Assembly (NCBI GenBank): GCA_007644065.1
Contig: VJWN01000038.1
Coordinates: 1-64,000, forward strand
Direction of reading: 5' to 3'
DNA length: 64,000 nt
DNA from: Margaritispora aquatica
Taxonomy: Eukaryota; Ascomycota; Leotiomycetes; Helotiales; Discinellaceae
In this document: piece after piece, positions 61,297 to 64,000 of the stretch
How the letters are laid out: the number at the start of each line of letters is the position of its first letter
Position numbering within the stretch: position 1 is the stretch's first letter
Position numbers and translations under genes: made by a program
The notes under the pieces: generated by a model
Told to the model about the DNA's origin: nothing
Seen by the model: the letters and a program-made list of their open reading frames with translations, nothing else
Database searches by the model: none

Positions 61297-62779
61297 TTAC
61301 GTGGAAGCATCCGGTTTGGTTACACCCCTTCCTCTATTCACCTGCACCATTTTATCCTCGCCCGCACTCACGATTCCAACCTCCTTATCCCAACAAACAC
61401 CGAAAACCTTAACACCCTCACCACCAACAGCCTTCTTCGCGCCCTCCTTGACACTCTCGCGCTCGACAACATAAACGGCTTCGCCTACCAAGCCACCACC
61501 TTCGTCTTTGGTGCCTGCTCGCGAAGACCGCAAATCCCATACTCTACACGTCCCATCGTGGGACGCACTCACAAGACCGTAGTTAGAGGATGGATCCTCG
61601 GCGATGGAAGAGACCATGTTCGTGTGTCCTCTGAGGGTCATGACTGTTGTTGCGCGTGCGGAGACACGGGGGTCGAGGAGGGTGATGTGTCGTGCTGTCG
61701 TACCAGCTGCGAGGAGCTGGTGTGAGATTCCCGGCAATGCTGTGAGCGAGATTAATGGATGTGAAGTCGTCCTGGTATCAACTAACGAGGAGGTCGTAAG
61801 ATCGAATGTGCGAACCGTGTGGTCTAGCGAGGCAGAGTATGCGACGCTTGCATCGAGGGGGTTGAAAATCACTGCCTGTACAGGTGCGGTGTGCGAATCT
61901 AACATCGACAGTGGCCCTCTTTGTGGAGTAGATGTTGAGGTCTTGCGTCGCTTGGAGGAGGGAAGTAAGTTGGCATTTATTGCTGGACCTGCATCTTTTG
62001 ATGTGGACCAGAGACCTATTTTGCCATCCGCTGATGCAGAGAGAATTCGCTTCGAAGCAGCATGCGTAGCGATGCTATAGATATATCCTCTATGCCCATA
62101 GAGTTCCAGAGTAGGCTTCAATGTGCCAGTAAAATGGTCTTCAGATTCGGCATACTTCCATGTCCGTACTGTGAAATCCATTCCTGCTGATGCGATTTGG
62201 GTAGGTGAGATGAATTTTGCAGTTTTGATGCTAGAAGTATGTCCACCCATACTGGAACCTGGACTTGTCGCAATGACCTGACCAGACTTGTTCCAAATGC
62301 GTAGCAATCCATCGTATGAAGCTGAGAGGATGCGTTCTTGGCCTGGCGAGATATGGCTTCCTGACAGTATATCGACAGCACTAACCCAATCATCATGCTC
62401 AAAACTAGCCTCGTACAACGGCGGAATCAGACTGCGGACGTATTGGAGATTGAGTGTTGATTCAGAGGAGAGCCCGTGGGCTGTAAGGTATTCTTCGAGG
62501 GTTGTGCGAAGAAAGGTACCATTGATGAGAAAATCGAAGGGGATAGGTGAGGACGTGTCTAGCATGGACTCGGAATTGAGAATCTGAGATAAGCCATATC
62601 GTCGTACATCTATTCTCTGTGAGTACGAGGTCAATTGGGGGTTTGGGAGTCGTACTTGTTGGTACTAAAAGCTGCCTTTTTCCTTCGGGTAACTCAATAT
62701 CTGGAGAATTGGTGGTGAAGTGAACTTGGACTTGTCCATAATGGCTGGAAGACCCAGCATCTATCATTGTTTTATCCAT
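61297..62779 (-). CDS. ytm1: WD40 ribosome-biogenesis protein Ytm1 (WDR12 homolog)
   Basis: Two exons, downwards: 62779-62656 and 62609-61297; 1437 nt, 478 aa. The join (GTACGA...AATAG) gives [16 protein letters not shown], the conserved Ytm1 N-terminus. The first exon encodes the start of the NLE domain ([15 protein letters not shown]), which binds the MIDAS domain of Rea1. [19 protein letters not shown] follows, then seven WD repeats (for example [61 protein letters not shown]). Ytm1 works with Nop7 and Erb1 in 60S pre-ribosome maturation. Confidence 0.93.
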
Positions 62780-63322
62780 GTTATATAGGTTGGTACAATT
62801 CCGTAGATAATCCTGAAATTGTAGAAATTATCGTTGTCGTCGCGGGGTTGAGTTCCTCTCTTCTCTGCAGATGAAAATAAAAATTCCGGCCGGGCATTTA
62901 GACTCTTACCGCTGCATCCCGTCAGCCTTGTCAGCCTTGCGTGCTAGACCACAAATAGTTGGTATTGCTGGTCGTGCCGATTCGGGCTCGTATTCACATC
63001 TGCTCCAACATCTCAATTGATATCTGTTTACCTCACGCTTCTTCATACGTCTCGATCATCTATACATACTTAATTTTGATTAACCTTATTCTCCAAAAAC
63101 TGCAGCAACCTCAGCCTCCAATTACCACCAATTCTCTCAATGTTATTTATATGCCATCTTAGATAGGACTAAATCCTAAAAGGTAGACAGGAATGCCACT
63201 TCAACCATTGCGCTCCAGTTCCATGCGGCGTATGCCTATGGTGCCAATTGCACGCTCTAAACATCAAAAACACACACCAGAGTATAGGTTATTAATTCTT
63301 TGCGACCTTTGTACTCTCTCTC
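62780..63322. other. intergenic, ytm1 promoter side
   Basis: It lies between the ytm1 start and the 3' end of the aquaporin gene. A direct GTCAGCCTT repeat (GTCAGCCTTGTCAGCCTT) is at about 62,920-62,938. No gene seen. Confidence 0.45.
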
Positions 63323-64000
63323 TCATTCATGCAAACTTCTATCTCGTCTATTGGCCCTCATTTGTTCCAAGTACAAAGCAGAAGATGTATTGCTTTCTGT
63401 GTGGACTGCAGTTGGCTCGAAATCTTGATGATCTCCTAAATCTCTTTGAGCTTCCAGGTCAGGCTGTCGCGTCCGACCTTGAGAATTACGATGAGATGGT
63501 CCCAGGTTGGACTGTTTCACCGTTCCGTGCGAGACTGATCCGGTCAAAACTTCGCCCGTATCTTCATCGGTCACGACACTATTAGCAATGCTAACCACAC
63601 CCGTATCAATGTGATCAAGTCCACCTTCTTCCTCCTCGATCGCCTTGATTTCTTCCACTTCAGCCTGCCTTTCTTCTTGCACCTTTGCTAGCTCGTGGTT
63701 GGGATTCTGGGTAGGATCCATATCCGGGTCACCATCTTGGCCTGGATTAGCCATCTCATACTCCAGCACTTTCATGAGCTCGAAGAACGCGAACGCAAGA
63801 ATTGAACCAATGCCAGGACCGACCCAGTAGATCCATTGGGTGTCCAGAAAATTATGGGCGATGGCAGCAGGACCAAAGCTCCGAGCGGGATTCAGAGAGC
63901 CCCCAGTATAATACACGGCGACAAGCTCGCTGACAAACAACGACATACCGATACCCACAGGAGCGATGAAGGTGGCCTGGTGCTTCTCTTTAGCCAGCAT
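63323..64000 (-). CDS. aquaporin (MIP family), C-terminal part, runs off the window
   Basis: 225 codons are visible; the frame is open to the window edge and the Met at 64000 is probably internal. It includes the second half of the channel: EKHQATFIAPVGIGMSLFVSELVAVYYTGGSLNPARSFGP with the second NPA motif and its following Arg of the selectivity filter, then TM6 (YWVGPGIGSILAFAFFELM). A long acidic, Glu/Asp/Ser-rich cytoplasmic tail of about 145 residues follows, probably regulatory. The YYTGG and NPARSFGPA context suits a water-type fungal aquaporin more than a glycerol facilitator, but the first NPA and other filter residues are outside the window. Confidence 0.85.
   Translation of the reverse strand: MLAKEKHQATFIAPVGIGMSLFVSELVAVYYTGGSLNPARSFGPAAIAHNFLDTQWIYWVGPGIGSILAFAFFELMKVLEYEMANPGQDGDPDMDPTQNPNHELAKVQEERQAEVEEIKAIEEEEGGLDHIDTGVVSIANSVVTDEDTGEVLTGSVSHGTVKQSNLGPSHRNSQGRTRQPDLEAQRDLGDHQDFEPTAVHTESNTSSALYLEQMRANRRDRSLHE

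Noticed and set aside
63193..63585. 130-codon plus-strand ORF
   Set aside because: It largely lies opposite the aquaporin tail coding sequence and has no family resemblance.

Overview
The window reads as one end of a chromosome of a filamentous ascomycete. Evidence: 19 perfect CCCTAA telomere units at base 1; many genes with short (about 45-150 bp) GT-AG introns and CTAAC-like branch sites; and fungal families (HET, Dal5-type permeases, PTH11-like receptor, Vid21, Lyc1, fungal maltase). The protein set suits Pezizomycotina, and Leotiomycetes is my guess from general resemblance only. Almost every gene is split, so gene models were built by joining exons; where all exons were placed the summed length is divisible by three, which supports the models.

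Layout. (1) 1-5.6 kb, damaged subtelomere: telomere repeats sit directly on a beheaded HET gene that also has an in-frame stop; then an AT-rich block with a diverged direct repeat; a Dal5-type permease without its last third; and an intact FAD monooxygenase diverging from it. (2) 7-10.4 kb: a GT32 mannosyltransferase-like membrane protein and Mak11. (3) 10.4-15.8 kb: a long AT-rich, gene-poor island. (4) 15.8-24.4 kb: Vid21 (NuA4), Spp2 (spliceosome) and an M20 amidohydrolase. (5) 24.7-32 kb: a GH6 cellulase gene with a glycosylation-sequon repeat tail and doubtful splice sites, a small methyltransferase, and a six-exon CorA-like membrane protein. (6) 32.2-37.7 kb: a full-length ABCC transporter, followed by an unrecognised multi-exon gene near 38.1-38.7 kb. 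(7) 39.9-42.7 kb: an unusual transcription factor with three Myb/SANT-like repeats, a homeodomain and a coiled coil. (8) 44-52.8 kb: an accessory stretch with a second Dal5-type permease, a PTH11-like receptor carrying a frameshift, a second FAD monooxygenase and a short heme-thiolate peroxygenase. (9) 53.4-60.6 kb: a maltose/alpha-glucoside unit (permease and GH13 maltase) with a Lyc1-like acetyltransferase between them. (10) 61.3-64 kb: Ytm1 and the C-terminal part of an aquaporin that runs off the window.

The working units are housekeeping genes (mak11, vid21, spp2, ytm1) mixed with accessory genes for carbon use (GH6, maltose unit), aromatic oxidation (two class A flavoprotein monooxygenases, each near a Dal5-type permease) and export (ABCC). 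I see no tRNA, rRNA or CRISPR array. No complete transposon is visible. I do not see a convincing wholly new system. The most unusual items are the telomere-capped HET gene, the GH6 sequon array, and the Myb x3-homeodomain protein.
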